64,000 bases of DNA from Oxalobacteraceae bacterium OTU3CAMAD1 (GCA_024123915.1 CP099650.1:124001-188000); one strand, 5' to 3'; counted from the first letter of the stretch, positions 9,320 through 19,376 are shown. Notes: generated by a model not told the origin, from the sequence alone. Translations and numbers: made by a program.

Positions 9320-10110
9320 GTGAAGTAGATTTCGTAGGGATGCAGCAAGCGCGCCAGCACATGCGGCGGCAGGATGGCCGGCTGGCCGGTGGAGGGATCG
9401 TCGTGCAGCTGGCTGGTGAAACAGCCAACAGCCTCGCGTTTGCGCTTTAGTACATCCTCGCCCAGCGCCAGGCGGCGCGCGCGTCGCCACGGCAGGCGCG
9501 CGTCGCCCGGCGCGGCCCAGTGCCAGCTCCACACGGGCATCTCGATCAAGGTCGCGCGGCAGGCGCCGGCGGCCATGGCGGCGGCCAGCCCGCACGCCTC
9601 GTGGTCAGGATGGCCGTCCTTCCGCCAAGTGACGAAGACCACGTCGTCGGGCCGCAGCATTTGCCGCAGCAGCGTGTGCAACTGGTCCAGCGATGCGGCG
9701 ACCGCGCCGTCGGGCAGCCGGGCGCGCAGCACCTGCGGCGCCGGTTTGCCGGCCGACGCGCCCAATCCCAACGCGCCCAGGGCGGCGTCGGTTTCGCGGG
9801 GGCGCAGGCGCGCCAGTTGTTCCGGCGTGATTGTCGTCGAACCCGGATGGCTGCCCGTGCCGTCGGTCACGGCCACCACCACCGTGGGGCTACCTTGCGC
9901 CGCCAGCAGTTGCAGCAGCCCGCCGCAGGCCAGCACTTCGTCGTCCGGATGCGGCGCGACGATGACGGCGCGGCGTCCCGGCGGCACCAGCGTGGCGGCG
10001 GACACCGGCGGCATATCCTGCAGTCCGCCCCAAGCTTGCCAGCTGGCGTCGGGCGTGCCTTCGCCTTCGATGTGGCGCGCAGCGGCGCCGTGGCCGCTCA
10101 TAGCGCCCAT
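9316..10110 (-). CDS. PIG-L (LmbE-type) N-deacetylase
   Basis: 264 residues. The zinc-site signature APHPDDEVLACGG (about residues 52-64) and the later GHPDHEACG block identify the PIG-L/LmbE fold, whose members remove N-acetyl groups from GlcNAc-containing glycolipids or pseudo-oligosaccharides. Start chosen at 10110 because GGAGGAG lies five bases upstream; the ATG at 10101, which forms an ATGA overlap with the preceding gene, is the alternative. The protein has no signal peptide. Chemistry and neighbours (methyltransferase, glycosyltransferase) resemble the logic of Nod-factor tailoring, but the true substrate is unknown. Confidence 0.88.
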   Translation of the reverse strand: MGAMSGHGAAARHIEGEGTPDASWQAWGGLQDMPPVSAATLVPPGRRAVIVAPHPDDEVLACGGLLQLLAAQGSPTVVVAVTDGTGSHPGSTTITPEQLARLRPRETDAALGALGLGASAGKPAPQVLRARLPDGAVAASLDQLHTLLRQMLRPDDVVFVTWRKDGHPDHEACGLAAAMAAGACRATLIEMPVWSWHWAAPGDARLPWRRARRLALGEDVLKRKREAVGCFTSQLHDDPSTGQPAILPPHVLARLLHPYEIYFT

Positions 10111-11180
10111 GGCGACTCCTCCGACTCGGACAACAGGCGTCCGAGCGCCGCCAGATCGCGCTCGGCGTGGCTCTGGCGCAGAAACACCGGCAGATCGGCC
10201 GCCAGGCGGGCGAAGTGCGGATCGCGGCACAGCGGCGTGGCGCCCAGCGAGCGCGTGGTGTGCTGCAGCACCAGCGTGGCGGCCGCCTCGACGGCCAGGC
10301 GCGCGCGCAGCGCCAGCACGCCGGCGTCGGCATCCGGATCGGCATCGATGGCGGCGGCCGATTCGCGCAGCACGGCGGCCGCGCCGGCCAGCGCGATATC
10401 GGCCAGGCCAAGCTGCGCCAGCCGGTGCGGGTCGGCCGCCTGGCGCGCGGCGCCGGCGCGCACTGACGCGAGCAGGGAATCGGCGATGGCTTGCGCCGCC
10501 CCGTACCAGCAGGCGGCGATGCCGGCGCCGCCGTGCCAAAATCCCGGACGCCGCACATACGACCCGGACGCGCCTACCAGGCAAGCCGCGGCGTTGTCGA
10601 ACACCACATCGACGCTGGCGCTGCCGGCCATGCCGACGGCATGCCAGCCGTCGGCGGTCACCGTCACGCCGGGTTGGTCGAGGGCGACGGCGGCCAGCCA
10701 GGGCAGGCCCTCCCCGTCCCAGCAACTGACCAGCGCGTGGTCCACCGTCGCGGCGCCCGAGCACCAAAGCTTGCGGCCGGACAGGCGCACCGCGCCATCC
10801 TTGGAACGATGCAGCACCACCCTGCCGTCGGGCGGTTCGGCGCACCAGACGCCCCACAGCGTGTCCGGCGCGGCCGACGCCCCCAGCTCGGCCAGAATGG
10901 CCAAGGCGTCGGTATGGCCTTCATAGAGCTTGAGCAAACTCAGATCGTGGCCCGCCACCTCCGCCAGCGCGCGCCAGCGCTGCGCCGTGTCGCCGTTTCC
11001 TGGCGGCGGCAAGCGGTCCAATCCCCCGGCCACGATGCGCCGCAGCAGCTCTCCGGCGGTGGCCGCGCCGCCGCGCTCGGGCAGCAGCAAGCGGCGCAGC
11101 GCGGCGGGCATGTTGCTGCCCGCCGCGAGCGGCGGGGAGGGAGCGGACGGGGCCGCAGTGATCGATAACAGGGCCGGCAT
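10098..11180 (-). CDS. Acyl-CoA dehydrogenase-like flavoprotein
   Basis: 360 residues with the general layout of acyl-CoA dehydrogenases: a helical N-terminal part, a middle beta domain with a LWGVWCAEPPDGRVVL strand and GRKLWCSGA block (about 110-150), and a C-terminal helical domain. It is divergent: the usual strong signatures of fatty-acid oxidation enzymes are weak, so the substrate may be an acyl-carrier or an amine rather than a plain acyl-CoA. It is the first gene of the four-gene cluster and overlaps the PIG-L gene by 13 bases. Lhr starts divergently 181 bases away, so the promoter of the cluster lies in 11181-11361. Confidence 0.78.
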   Translation of the reverse strand: MPALLSITAAPSAPSPPLAAGSNMPAALRRLLLPERGGAATAGELLRRIVAGGLDRLPPPGNGDTAQRWRALAEVAGHDLSLLKLYEGHTDALAILAELGASAAPDTLWGVWCAEPPDGRVVLHRSKDGAVRLSGRKLWCSGAATVDHALVSCWDGEGLPWLAAVALDQPGVTVTADGWHAVGMAGSASVDVVFDNAAACLVGASGSYVRRPGFWHGGAGIAACWYGAAQAIADSLLASVRAGAARQAADPHRLAQLGLADIALAGAAAVLRESAAAIDADPDADAGVLALRARLAVEAAATLVLQHTTRSLGATPLCRDPHFARLAADLPVFLRQSHAERDLAALGRLLSESEESPWAL

Positions 11181-11361
11181 GACTTTCCATTGGAGACGTT
11201 GTTGGAGGCGACCTCATCATGCTGCGGCACTGTTGAGCTGTATGTTCGCTTGGACACAATAGTCGCCAATCAACTCCCACCCCGCTACACCTCGCCCGGC
11301 GTGCCGGGTAGAATGAAAGACCGGCGCTCCCGCCCGACCTTTCCTTGCGTCATCATCGCCA

Positions 11362-14300
11362 ATGAAACCGCGTGAAAATATTGATATCTGGCACGATTTC
11401 CATCCCGCCGTGGCGGCGTGGTTCCGCGCCAGCTTTCCCGCCGCCACCGAGGCGCAGCGGCGCGCGTGGCCGCTGATCCAGAGCGGCTCGCCGACGCTGA
11501 TCGCCGCGCCGACCGGTTCCGGCAAGACCCTGACGGCCTTCCTGGCCGCCATCGACGCGCTGGTGCGCGAGAGCGGCGACACGCCCCTGCCGGACCAGAC
11601 GCGGGTGCTGTACGTGTCGCCGCTCAAGGCGTTGTCGAACGATATCCGCGTCAACCTGCTGGCGCCGCTGGAAGGCATCGACCGCGAGCTGGCCGCGATG
11701 GGGCTGCCGCCGCACGGCATCCGCGCCGCCGTGCGCACCGGCGACACCACCCAGGCCGAGCGCAACGCCATGCGCCGGCGGCCGCCGCACATCCTGGTCT
11801 CGACGCCGGAGTCGCTGTACGTGCTGCTCGGCTCCGACAGCGGACGCGCCATGCTGGCCGGCGTGCGCACCGTGATCGTCGACGAGATCCACGCCGTCGC
11901 CGGCGGCAAGCGCGGCAGCCATCTGTCGCTCAGCCTCGAACGGCTCGACGCCCTGTGCGCGGCGGCGGGCCAGCGCAAGCCGGTGCGCATCGGCCTGTCG
12001 GCCACGCAAAAGCCGTTGTCGGCGGTGGCGCGCTTCCTGGCCGGCGCCGGCACCGAGGATGGCGCGTTCCGCGACTGCGCGGTGGTCGACGTCGGCCACG
12101 TGCGCGCGCGCGACCTGGGGCTGGAACTGCCGCCGGTGCCGCTGGAGGCGGTCATGCCCAACGAGGTGTGGGAACGCGTCTACGACCGGCTGGCCGAATT
12201 GACCGTCCTGCACCGCACCACCTTGGTGTTCGTCAACACCCGGCGCATGGCCGAGCGCATGGCGCGCCACCTGGGCGAGCGCCTTGGCGCCGAACACGTG
12301 GCCGCGCACCACGGCAGCCTGGCCAAGGAGTACCGGCTCGACGCCGAGCAGCGCCTCAAGCGCGGCGACCTGCAAGTGCTGATCGCCACCGCCTCGCTGG
12401 AGCTGGGCATCGACATCGGCGACGTCGACCTGGTATGCCAGATCGGCTCCCCGCGCGGCATCGCCTCGTTCTTGCAGCGGGTCGGCCGCTCCGGCCACCA
12501 CGTCGGCGGCCTGCCCAAGGGCCGCCTGTTCCCCACCTCGCGCGACGACTTGATCGAATGCGCGGCGCTGCTCGACTGCGTGCGCCGCGATGAACTCGAC
12601 GCGCTGCGCATCCCGGTTGCGCCGCTCGACGTGCTGGCGCAGCAGATCGTCGCCGAAGTGGGCGGGCGCGAATGGCGCGAGGACGAACTGTTCGACCTGG
12701 TGCGCGGCGCCGCGCCGTACGCGTCGCTGGAACGGGCGCGCTTCGACGCCGTGCTGCGCATGCTCACCGAAGGCTACACCGGGCGCCAGGGCGTGCGCGG
12801 CGCCTACCTGCACCGCGACGCCGTCAGCGGCACCGTGCGCGCGCGGCGCGGCGGCAAGCTGACCGCCGTCACCTCCGGCGGCACCATCCCCGACAACGCC
12901 GACTTCACCGTGGTGCTCGAGCCGCAGGGCCACAACATCGGCACCGTGCACGAGGACTTCGCCGTCGAGAGCCTGGCCGGCGACGTTTTCCAGCTCGGGA
13001 ACACCTCCTACCGCATCCAGCGCGTGGAGGCGGGCAAGGTGCGGGTCGAGGACGCCCACGGCGCCGCCCCCAACATCCCGTTCTGGCTGGGCGAGGCGCC
13101 CGGCCGCAGCGACGAGCTGTCGGCCGGCGTGGCGCGCCTGCGCGGCGAGATCGACCGCCTGCTGGGCGAAAAGGAAGGCGCCGCCGCCATCGACCACGCC
13201 GTCGACTGGCTGTTCGAGCATCTTGGCCTGAACGAAGATTCCGCCAGCCAGATCGTCGATTACCTGGCCCGCGCGCGCTCCGCGCTCGGCGCGCTGCCGA
13301 CCCGCGACACCCTGGTGATGGAGCGTTTCTTCGACGCCTCGGGCGGCATGCAGCTGGTGCTGCATTCGCCGTACGGCAGCCGCATCAACCGCGCCTGGGG
13401 ACTGGCGCTGCGCAAGCGCTTCTGCCGCACCTTCAACTTCGAGCTGCAGGCTGCCGCCACCGAGGACGCCATCGTACTGTCGCTGTCGGACACCCACAGC
13501 TTTCCGCTCGACGAGGTGTGGCGCTATCTGCGCTCGGGCAGCGCCGAGCATGTGCTGATCCAGGCGCTGCTCGACGCGCCGCTGTTCAACGTGCGGTGGC
13601 GCTGGAACGCCACCACCGCGCTGGCCCTGCCGCGCTACGCGGGCGGACGCAAGGTCGCGCCGCAGCTGCAACGCATGAAGAGCGACGACCTGCTGGCCGC
13701 CGTCTTCCCCGACCAGGCGGCGTGCCTGGAGAACATCGTCGGCGAGCGCGAGCTGCCCAGTCATCCGCTGGTCGACCAGACGCTCGACGACTGCCTGCAC
13801 GAGGCGATGGACAGCGAGGGGTGGCTGGCCCTGCTGCGCCGCATGGAGGCGGGCGAGGTGCGGCTGCTGTCGCGCGACCTGCCTGCGCCGTCGCCGCTGG
13901 CGATGGAAATCCTCAACGCCCGGCCCTACGCCTTCCTCGACGACGCCCCGCTGGAGGAGCGCCGCACGCAGGCGGTCGTCAACCGCCGCTGGACCGATCC
14001 GGCATCCGGCGACGACCTGGGCGCGCTCGACGCCGGCGCCATCGAGGCGGTGGCCGCCGAGGCCTGGCCCGGCCCGCGCAACGGCGACGAGATGCATGAG
14101 GCGCTGATGTCGCTGGCCTGCGTCACCGAGGACGAGGCGCGGGCCGGCGACGGCTGGCGCGCGTTGCTGGCGGGGCTGGCAGCCGGCGGCCGGGCCACCC
14201 GTCTGCACGGCGGCGGCGCCGACCTGTGGGTGGCGCTGGAGCGCCTGGCGTGCCTGCGGGCAGCCTACCCGGACGCCGTGGCCACGCCGGCGCTGACGAT

Positions 14301-15828
14301 ACCGGAGCGCCTCGCGGCCCACGACGGCAACGCCGACGAGCCGTGGACGCGCGACGACGCGCTGGTCGAGATCCTGCGCGCGCGCCTGAGCGGCTTCGGC
14401 CCGCAACCGCTGGCCTCCATCGCCACCCCGCTCGGCCTGTCGGAGGGCGACACCAGCATCGCCCTGGCCCGGCTCGAAAGCGAGGGCTATGTGATGCGCG
14501 GGCGCTTCACCCCCGGCGCCACCGGCGAGGAATGGTGCGAACGGCACCTGCTGGCGCGCATCCACCGCTACACCATCAAGAGCCTGCGGCGCGAAATCGA
14601 ACCGGTCGAACGCCAGGATTTCATGCGCTTCCTGTTCGAGTGGCAGCACCTGGCCGAGGACGCGCGGCTGCGCGGCAGCGAAGCGCTACCCAAAATACTG
14701 GCGCAACTGGAGGGCTACGAGGCGGCGGCCGGCGCCTGGGAAAGCGAGTTGCTGGCGCTGCGCATGCAGGACTACTCGATGCTGTGGCTCGATGACTTGT
14801 GCCGTGCCGGCAAGGTGGTCTGGACGCGGGTCGGCGCGCCCGCCAGCGCCGCCGGCGGCCCGGTGCGCGGCACGCCGCTGGTGCTGCTGCCGCGCCGGCA
14901 GCTCGGCCTGTGGCACGCGCTGCCGGCCGTCGCCGCCGAGGTGGAGGTGTCGCCGCGCGCGGCGCGCGTGCTCGAGGCGCTGCGGCGCGAGGGCGCCATG
15001 TTTTTCGACGAGCTGTCGCGCGACGCCCGGCTGCTGCCGGTCGAACTGGAAACCACGCTGGGCGAGCTGGTGGCGACAGGGCTGGTCAACGCCGACAGCT
15101 ACGCCGGCCTGCGCGCCATGCTGCTGCCGGCTGCCAAGCGCGCCACCATGGACAAGCGGCGCCGCCGTGGCGCCGGTCCGACCATGGAGGAGGCGGGCCG
15201 CTGGGCGCTGGTGCGGCGCGCAGACGGCGTCACCATCACCGAGCGGTTCACCGGGTTGACCGTGGACGGCAACGGCGGCGACGACGACAGCGATGCGGTG
15301 GCCGCGCCCGGGCCGGCGGCGCCGGCGCGCAAGCCAGTAACGTCAGCGGCGCCGCGCAGGCCGCGCACCGATCCGCAAACGCTGGAGCACATCGCCATGA
15401 CGCTGCTGCGCCGCTACGGCGTGATGTTTTGGCGCCTGCTCGAGCGCGAGGCCGCGTGGTTGCCGCCATGGCGGGAACTGCTGCCGGTGTACCATCGGCT
15501 CGAGGCGCGCGGCGAGATTCGCGGCGGCCGTTTCGTCGCCGGCCTGTCGGGCGAGCAGTTTGCGCTGCCCGAGGCGATTCCGCTGCTGCGCGAGATGCGC
15601 CGACGGCCGCACGACGGCGGCTTCGTCGGCATCTCCGGGGTCGACCCGCTGAACCTGTGCGGCACCTTGCTGCCGGGTGACAAGGTGCCGGCGCTGGCTG
15701 GCAACCGCGTGCTGTTCCGCGACGGCCTGCCGGTGGCCGCCATCGTCGCCGGCAAATTCCGTTACCTGCAAACGCCCGACCCGGCCGAGCGCGAACTGCT
15801 GCACGCCCAGCTGGTCGCGCGCCGATAG
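11362..15828 (+). CDS. lhr: Large helicase-related protein Lhr (ATP-dependent superfamily 2 helicase)
   Basis: 1488 residues, the size of full-length bacterial Lhr. The helicase core has Walker A APTGSGKTLTAF (about residue 51), a DEIH box in VIVDEIHAVAGGKRG, motif III LSATQKPL, and the motif V/VI region ASLELGIDIGDVD followed by QRVGRSGHH. After the core comes the Lhr winged-helix and beta-barrel region and the long C-terminal extension typical of proteobacterial Lhr. Known family members translocate 3' to 5' on single-stranded DNA and unwind RNA:DNA hybrids; a role in DNA repair is likely. In some species a nuclease gene sits next to lhr; none is present here. Translation starts at the ATG at 11362. 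Confidence 0.95.
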   Translation: MKPRENIDIWHDFHPAVAAWFRASFPAATEAQRRAWPLIQSGSPTLIAAPTGSGKTLTAFLAAIDALVRESGDTPLPDQTRVLYVSPLKALSNDIRVNLLAPLEGIDRELAAMGLPPHGIRAAVRTGDTTQAERNAMRRRPPHILVSTPESLYVLLGSDSGRAMLAGVRTVIVDEIHAVAGGKRGSHLSLSLERLDALCAAAGQRKPVRIGLSATQKPLSAVARFLAGAGTEDGAFRDCAVVDVGHVRARDLGLELPPVPLEAVMPNEVWERVYDRLAELTVLHRTTLVFVNTRRMAERMARHLGERLGAEHVAAHHGSLAKEYRLDAEQRLKRGDLQVLIATASLELGIDIGDVDLVCQIGSPRGIASFLQRVGRSGHHVGGLPKGRLFPTSRDDLIECAALLDCVRRDELDALRIPVAPLDVLAQQIVAEVGGREWREDELFDLVRGAAPYASLERARFDAVLRMLTEGYTGRQGVRGAYLHRDAVSGTVRARRGGKLTAVTSGGTIPDNADFTVVLEPQGHNIGTVHEDFAVESLAGDVFQLGNTSYRIQRVEAGKVRVEDAHGAAPNIPFWLGEAPGRSDELSAGVARLRGEIDRLLGEKEGAAAIDHAVDWLFEHLGLNEDSASQIVDYLARARSALGALPTRDTLVMERFFDASGGMQLVLHSPYGSRINRAWGLALRKRFCRTFNFELQAAATEDAIVLSLSDTHSFPLDEVWRYLRSGSAEHVLIQALLDAPLFNVRWRWNATTALALPRYAGGRKVAPQLQRMKSDDLLAAVFPDQAACLENIVGERELPSHPLVDQTLDDCLHEAMDSEGWLALLRRMEAGEVRLLSRDLPAPSPLAMEILNARPYAFLDDAPLEERRTQAVVNRRWTDPASGDDLGALDAGAIEAVAAEAWPGPRNGDEMHEALMSLACVTEDEARAGDGWRALLAGLAAGGRATRLHGGGADLWVALERLACLRAAYPDAVATPALTIPERLAAHDGNADEPWTRDDALVEILRARLSGFGPQPLASIATPLGLSEGDTSIALARLESEGYVMRGRFTPGATGEEWCERHLLARIHRYTIKSLRREIEPVERQDFMRFLFEWQHLAEDARLRGSEALPKILAQLEGYEAAAGAWESELLALRMQDYSMLWLDDLCRAGKVVWTRVGAPASAAGGPVRGTPLVLLPRRQLGLWHALPAVAAEVEVSPRAARVLEALRREGAMFFDELSRDARLLPVELETTLGELVATGLVNADSYAGLRAMLLPAAKRATMDKRRRRGAGPTMEEAGRWALVRRADGVTITERFTGLTVDGNGGDDDSDAVAAPGPAAPARKPVTSAAPRRPRTDPQTLEHIAMTLLRRYGVMFWRLLEREAAWLPPWRELLPVYHRLEARGEIRGGRFVAGLSGEQFALPEAIPLLREMRRRPHDGGFVGISGVDPLNLCGTLLPGDKVPALAGNRVLFRDGLPVAAIVAGKFRYLQTPDPAERELLHAQLVARR

Positions 15829-15838
15829 CGCGGGCGGC

Positions 15839-16603
15839 CTAGGTGCGATTGATGGAAACGCCGCCGTCGGCCATCAGGCAGGACCCCGTGGTGAAGCTGG
15901 ACGCGTCGGAAGCGAGATAGAGCGCCGACTGTGCGATCTCCTCGGGCCGCGCCAAGCGCTTTAGCGCATGCAGCCCTTCGACAAAGGCCAGCGCCTCCGG
16001 CGTGTTGCTGACTGTTCGTCCCAGCGGCGTATCGGTCCCGCCGGGCAGCAGCGCGTTGGCGCGGATGCCGCGCGCCCCGTATTCGACCGCGATCACCCGC
16101 GTCAGGCCGATCAAGCCGGCCTTGCTGGCTGCGTACGCTGCCATGCCGGGAAATCCGACGCTGTGGCCGACAAACGTCGAGGTGAAGATGAGGGAGCCGC
16201 CGCCGCGCGCCAGCATCGCCGGGATCTGCTGCTTGGCGCCCAGGAAGGCGCTGGTCAGGTTGGTGTCTAGCACCTCGCTCCACGCGCCGGCAGACATCTC
16301 CGCCAGCGGCAGGGCCTCGCCCAGGACGCCGGCATTATTGAAGGCGATATCGAGTCCGCCGAAGCGGCCGACCGCCGTCTCCACCAGCTCCCGCGCCAGC
16401 CGCTCGTCGCGGATATCGCCGGCCACGGCCACCGCCGCGCCGCCGCTGTGTCCGATCTCATCCACCAGCGTGTCGAGTTCAGCTTTTCTGCGCCCCGTCA
16501 CCACCACCCGCGCGCCGTGCTGCGCGAACAGCTTCGCCGCCGCGCGGCCGATGCCCGAGCTGGCACCGGTAACGATCGCCACCTTGCCCGATAACTGATC
16601 CAT
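15839..16603 (-). CDS. Short-chain dehydrogenase/reductase (SDR)
   Basis: 254 residues. Classical SDR marks are the TGASSGIG NAD(P)-binding motif near residue 12, the NNAG motif (IAFNNAGVLG), a catalytic serine in the FTSTF strand, YAASK (Tyr and Lys of the active site), and a C-terminal TTGSCLMADGG block common in this branch. The start at 16603 follows an AAAAGGG ribosome-binding stretch; an upstream in-frame extension has no domain support. The stop lies 10 bases from the convergent Lhr stop. Substrate unknown. Confidence 0.92.
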   Translation of the reverse strand: MDQLSGKVAIVTGASSGIGRAAAKLFAQHGARVVVTGRRKAELDTLVDEIGHSGGAAVAVAGDIRDERLARELVETAVGRFGGLDIAFNNAGVLGEALPLAEMSAGAWSEVLDTNLTSAFLGAKQQIPAMLARGGGSLIFTSTFVGHSVGFPGMAAYAASKAGLIGLTRVIAVEYGARGIRANALLPGGTDTPLGRTVSNTPEALAFVEGLHALKRLARPEEIAQSALYLASDASSFTTGSCLMADGGVSINRT

Positions 16604-16842
16604 GTCGACACCCTTTTTGAGTTGATAAGAATGGCCAGCATAGGAGGACCGCGCGCGGCGCACTATCCGTTTATTGCTTTCGTTTGACGGGAGGATCGGC
16701 GGCGGCGTCTGTGCGCAGGCGCGCCTTTCCGTCAACGTGTGACTTGCATTCAACACTTTGATTTCCAACAAGAATCGTACCGAGCTGTTCCGTATGGTTC
16801 GCTACGATAGTGGTTCAGCGCCAGCTATAACAAAGGACACCC

Positions 16843-17049
16843 ATGGAATACTCGGACCTCAGCATCGCCATTCAGATCCGCACGCTTGCAGCGATCCGCC
16901 AGGCAGAAACCCTGCGCGCGCGCGGCAGCATCGCGCCGGACAGCGCCGACGCCCGGAAATGGATGGAGGAAAACCATCTCCTGACTTTCGTTCCGCTGGT
17001 GATCCAGGAACTAAAGCAGATCACCGAGATTATCAAGCAGGAGTATTGA
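16843..17049 (+). CDS. Small protein of unknown function
   Basis: 68 residues, no family recognised. It is a soluble, mostly helical protein with a charged C-terminal helix (ELKQITEIIKQEY) and a WMEENHLLTF motif at mid-length. AAAGGA sits seven bases before the ATG. It stands alone between the SDR gene and the phospholipase gene, converging on the latter with five bases between stops. The clear ribosome-binding site and hydrophilic, non-repetitive sequence argue for a true gene. Confidence 0.65.
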   Translation: MEYSDLSIAIQIRTLAAIRQAETLRARGSIAPDSADARKWMEENHLLTFVPLVIQELKQITEIIKQEY

Positions 17050-17054
17050 CGCTT

Positions 17055-19166
17055 TCAGCCGATCATCGGATCGGTGCGGCTGTCCCGCCCCGTTTCGACG
17101 TGACCGGCGACACGGCGCAGCCATGTGGGATCGGCGTCGCAGGTGACGCTGAAGTCGTACCAGCCGAAGCTACCCGACAGCCCGCACGGCACCAGCAAGG
17201 TTTGGCCGGCCACCACGCGGTGGCTGGCGGCCGGCGCGCCATAGGCGTTGTCGGTGATGGTGAAGCGGCAGGCCTTGCGGCCTTCCAGATTGGACAGCAC
17301 CAGGCTGATGTCGCCGTTGCTCCTGTCATAGCGCGTCAGCAGTTCCGGACGCGCGCCGCCAGCGATGGCGAAGCGGCCTTTGAACTGACGCAGGTAGCCA
17401 TTGACGCCGTGCGCACTGAGGTCATAAGCGTTGCCGGTCCAGTTCCACATTTCGTGGTTGATTTCCTTTCCCGCTTCGACCGTGTAATACCAGGGGCCGT
17501 CCTTGCGCACGCTGGAGTACACGATGAATGCCGCCCCGGCCTGGCCGCTGTTGGCGAAGCTTAGCTCGAACTGGCCGGTGCCGGCCAGACGTCCCTGCAC
17601 TGACAATTCATACGGCAGCGCGCAGGCGCTGCGCGGCCCGCCAGGCTCCTGCCGGGGCAAGGTTTGCTCGACCGGCGGCATCGGATACGGCTTGCCTGCG
17701 ACGCGCCGGTCGGCGGCCGTCTTGGGCACGCTGGCGGGCCAGATGCTGTTCGGCGTGCGGAAGTCGAAGGCCGACGTGAGGTCGCCGCAGACCACACGGC
17801 GCCACGGCGAGATCAAGTCGCACCGCACCTTGTCACGCGCCTGACCGCGCGCCACCAGCCACTCCTCCAGGAAGCGCAGCTTGGAGGTGTGGTCGAACAG
17901 CTGCGAGCATACGCGCCCGCCTTTGCTCCAAGGTGAAATCACCAGCATCGGCACGCGCGGGCCCAGTCCCACCGGCTCGCCGCGATAGGTCTCGTGGACG
18001 CCGATGGCGGGCAAGGTGGTCTTGCCCATGACGGCGTTGAGCGGCGCCAGGTCCGACGGAACGTGGTCGAAGAAGCCGTCGTTTTCGTCGTACATCAGCA
18101 GGAACACCGTCTTGGACCAGACATCCGGATTGGCCACCAGAGCGGCCAGCAGGCGCGCGGTGATGTTCTCGCCGGCGTTGGGCGAGTTGGGCGAATGCTC
18201 GGTGTAGTCGTTGGGGGAGCATATCCACGACACCTGCGGCAGGCGGTTGTTGCGGACGTCGTCGGCGAAGGCGTCGACCAGCCAGTCGCCAGTGGTGCCG
18301 GCGGCGTTGGCGGCGGTGGAACCCGGCGCCAACGCGCGGCCCTTGCGGTACAGCGGCGAGTCCGCATCGAGGCGGGTGCCGTCGGCGTTGACGCGGAAGT
18401 TCCTGAAGTAGGCCAGGTAGTTGTCGCCGTAGTTGTCCCACTCCTGGTAGACCTTCCAACTGACCTGGTTCGCCTCCAGCACCTCGGCGTAGGTGCGCCA
18501 GTTGGGCGCACCGGCGATGACGCCGGCCGAGATGTCGTCCAGCGCCGGATCGCCGTTGAAGCGCTCCGCCTTGTCGACGTTATACAGCTTGCCCATATTG
18601 TCGATCCAGCCCTGATTGCTGCCGGTGAGCGAGTACAGGCGGTTTGGATCGGTGGCGCCGAACACCGAGCAATGGTAGGCGTCGCAGATGGTGAAGGCGT
18701 CGGCCAGCGCGTAGTAGAACGGCAGGTCGCCCCGGTCGAAATAGCCCATCGACTGCGGCGTCTTTTTCTGGACCCACGCGTCCCAGCCCTGCCAGGTGCT
18801 TTGCGACCCTTTCCACGAATGATCGGTGCCGAGCGACAGCGCGCTGGTGTTGTTGGCGTCGAAGTGGAAGGGCAGCACGTGGCCGCCCTTGCCGTCGGGT
18901 TGATACCACACCGGACGACCATCGGGCAGCGCGATGGCGCGCGGATCGTTAAACCCGCGCACGCCCGACAAGGTACCGAAGTAATGGTCGAAGGAGCGGT
19001 TCTCCTGCATGAAGATGACCACGTGTTCGACGTCCGCCAGGGTGCCGGTGGCGTTGTTGGCGGGGACCGCCAGCGCCTGGCGGATCAGGTCGGGGAATGT
19101 GGAGGCGGCGGTCACGCCCGCGCCGGCGGCGGCGAGGCGAAGGAATTTGCGGCGGCTGATGGACAT
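17055..19166 (-). CDS. Phosphocholine-specific phospholipase C, Tat-exported
   Basis: 703 residues. The N-terminus is a twin-arginine signal (SRRKFLRLAAAGAGV) ending near residue 34, so the folded enzyme is exported through Tat. A phosphoesterase domain follows, with VEHVVIFMQENRSFDHYFG near residue 48 and the SVFGATDPNR and LLMYDENDGFFDHV blocks holding metal ligands and the active-site Thr/Asp region. Two C-terminal beta domains of the bacterial phospholipase C type (about residues 510-690) end the protein. Members of this family (PlcH/PlcN type) split phosphatidylcholine or sphingomyelin. No accessory chaperone gene is adjacent. A repeat element lies 111 bases upstream. Confidence 0.92.
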   Translation of the reverse strand: MSISRRKFLRLAAAGAGVTAASTFPDLIRQALAVPANNATGTLADVEHVVIFMQENRSFDHYFGTLSGVRGFNDPRAIALPDGRPVWYQPDGKGGHVLPFHFDANNTSALSLGTDHSWKGSQSTWQGWDAWVQKKTPQSMGYFDRGDLPFYYALADAFTICDAYHCSVFGATDPNRLYSLTGSNQGWIDNMGKLYNVDKAERFNGDPALDDISAGVIAGAPNWRTYAEVLEANQVSWKVYQEWDNYGDNYLAYFRNFRVNADGTRLDADSPLYRKGRALAPGSTAANAAGTTGDWLVDAFADDVRNNRLPQVSWICSPNDYTEHSPNSPNAGENITARLLAALVANPDVWSKTVFLLMYDENDGFFDHVPSDLAPLNAVMGKTTLPAIGVHETYRGEPVGLGPRVPMLVISPWSKGGRVCSQLFDHTSKLRFLEEWLVARGQARDKVRCDLISPWRRVVCGDLTSAFDFRTPNSIWPASVPKTAADRRVAGKPYPMPPVEQTLPRQEPGGPRSACALPYELSVQGRLAGTGQFELSFANSGQAGAAFIVYSSVRKDGPWYYTVEAGKEINHEMWNWTGNAYDLSAHGVNGYLRQFKGRFAIAGGARPELLTRYDRSNGDISLVLSNLEGRKACRFTITDNAYGAPAASHRVVAGQTLLVPCGLSGSFGWYDFSVTCDADPTWLRRVAGHVETGRDSRTDPMIG

Positions 19167-19276
19167 CGAAGGCTCTCTATTGCACGGCCAAGACGTGCCG
19201 ATCGCAAGATCATAGCCACCAAATATGACAGGGTTATTGCACGCCAGACCACGCGTGCATCCAAAACACGTCTAAA

Positions 19277-19376
19277 ACACGTAGGGCGGATTAGCGAAGC
19301 GTAATCCGCCAATGCTTGCGTTTCGACGGCGCACGCATTGGCCGATTACGGCGTTCCGCCTAATCCGCCATACGTG
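19277..19376. repeat. Dispersed 100-bp palindromic element, copy 2
   Basis: Same element as at 3.6 kb: left arm ACACGTAGGGCGGATTAGCG ..., right arm ... CCGATTACGGCGTTCCGCCTAATCCGCC ATACGTG. One arm reads AATCCGCCAAT instead of AATCGGCCAT. It lies between the phospholipase start and the 3' end of the porin gene. Confidence 0.9.

Noticed and set aside
11353..14649. 1098-residue open frame antisense to lhr
   Set aside because: High GC third positions leave few stops on the opposite strand. The predicted protein is a low-complexity run of His/Arg/Gln/Ala without any domain, while lhr on the plus strand is fully recognisable.
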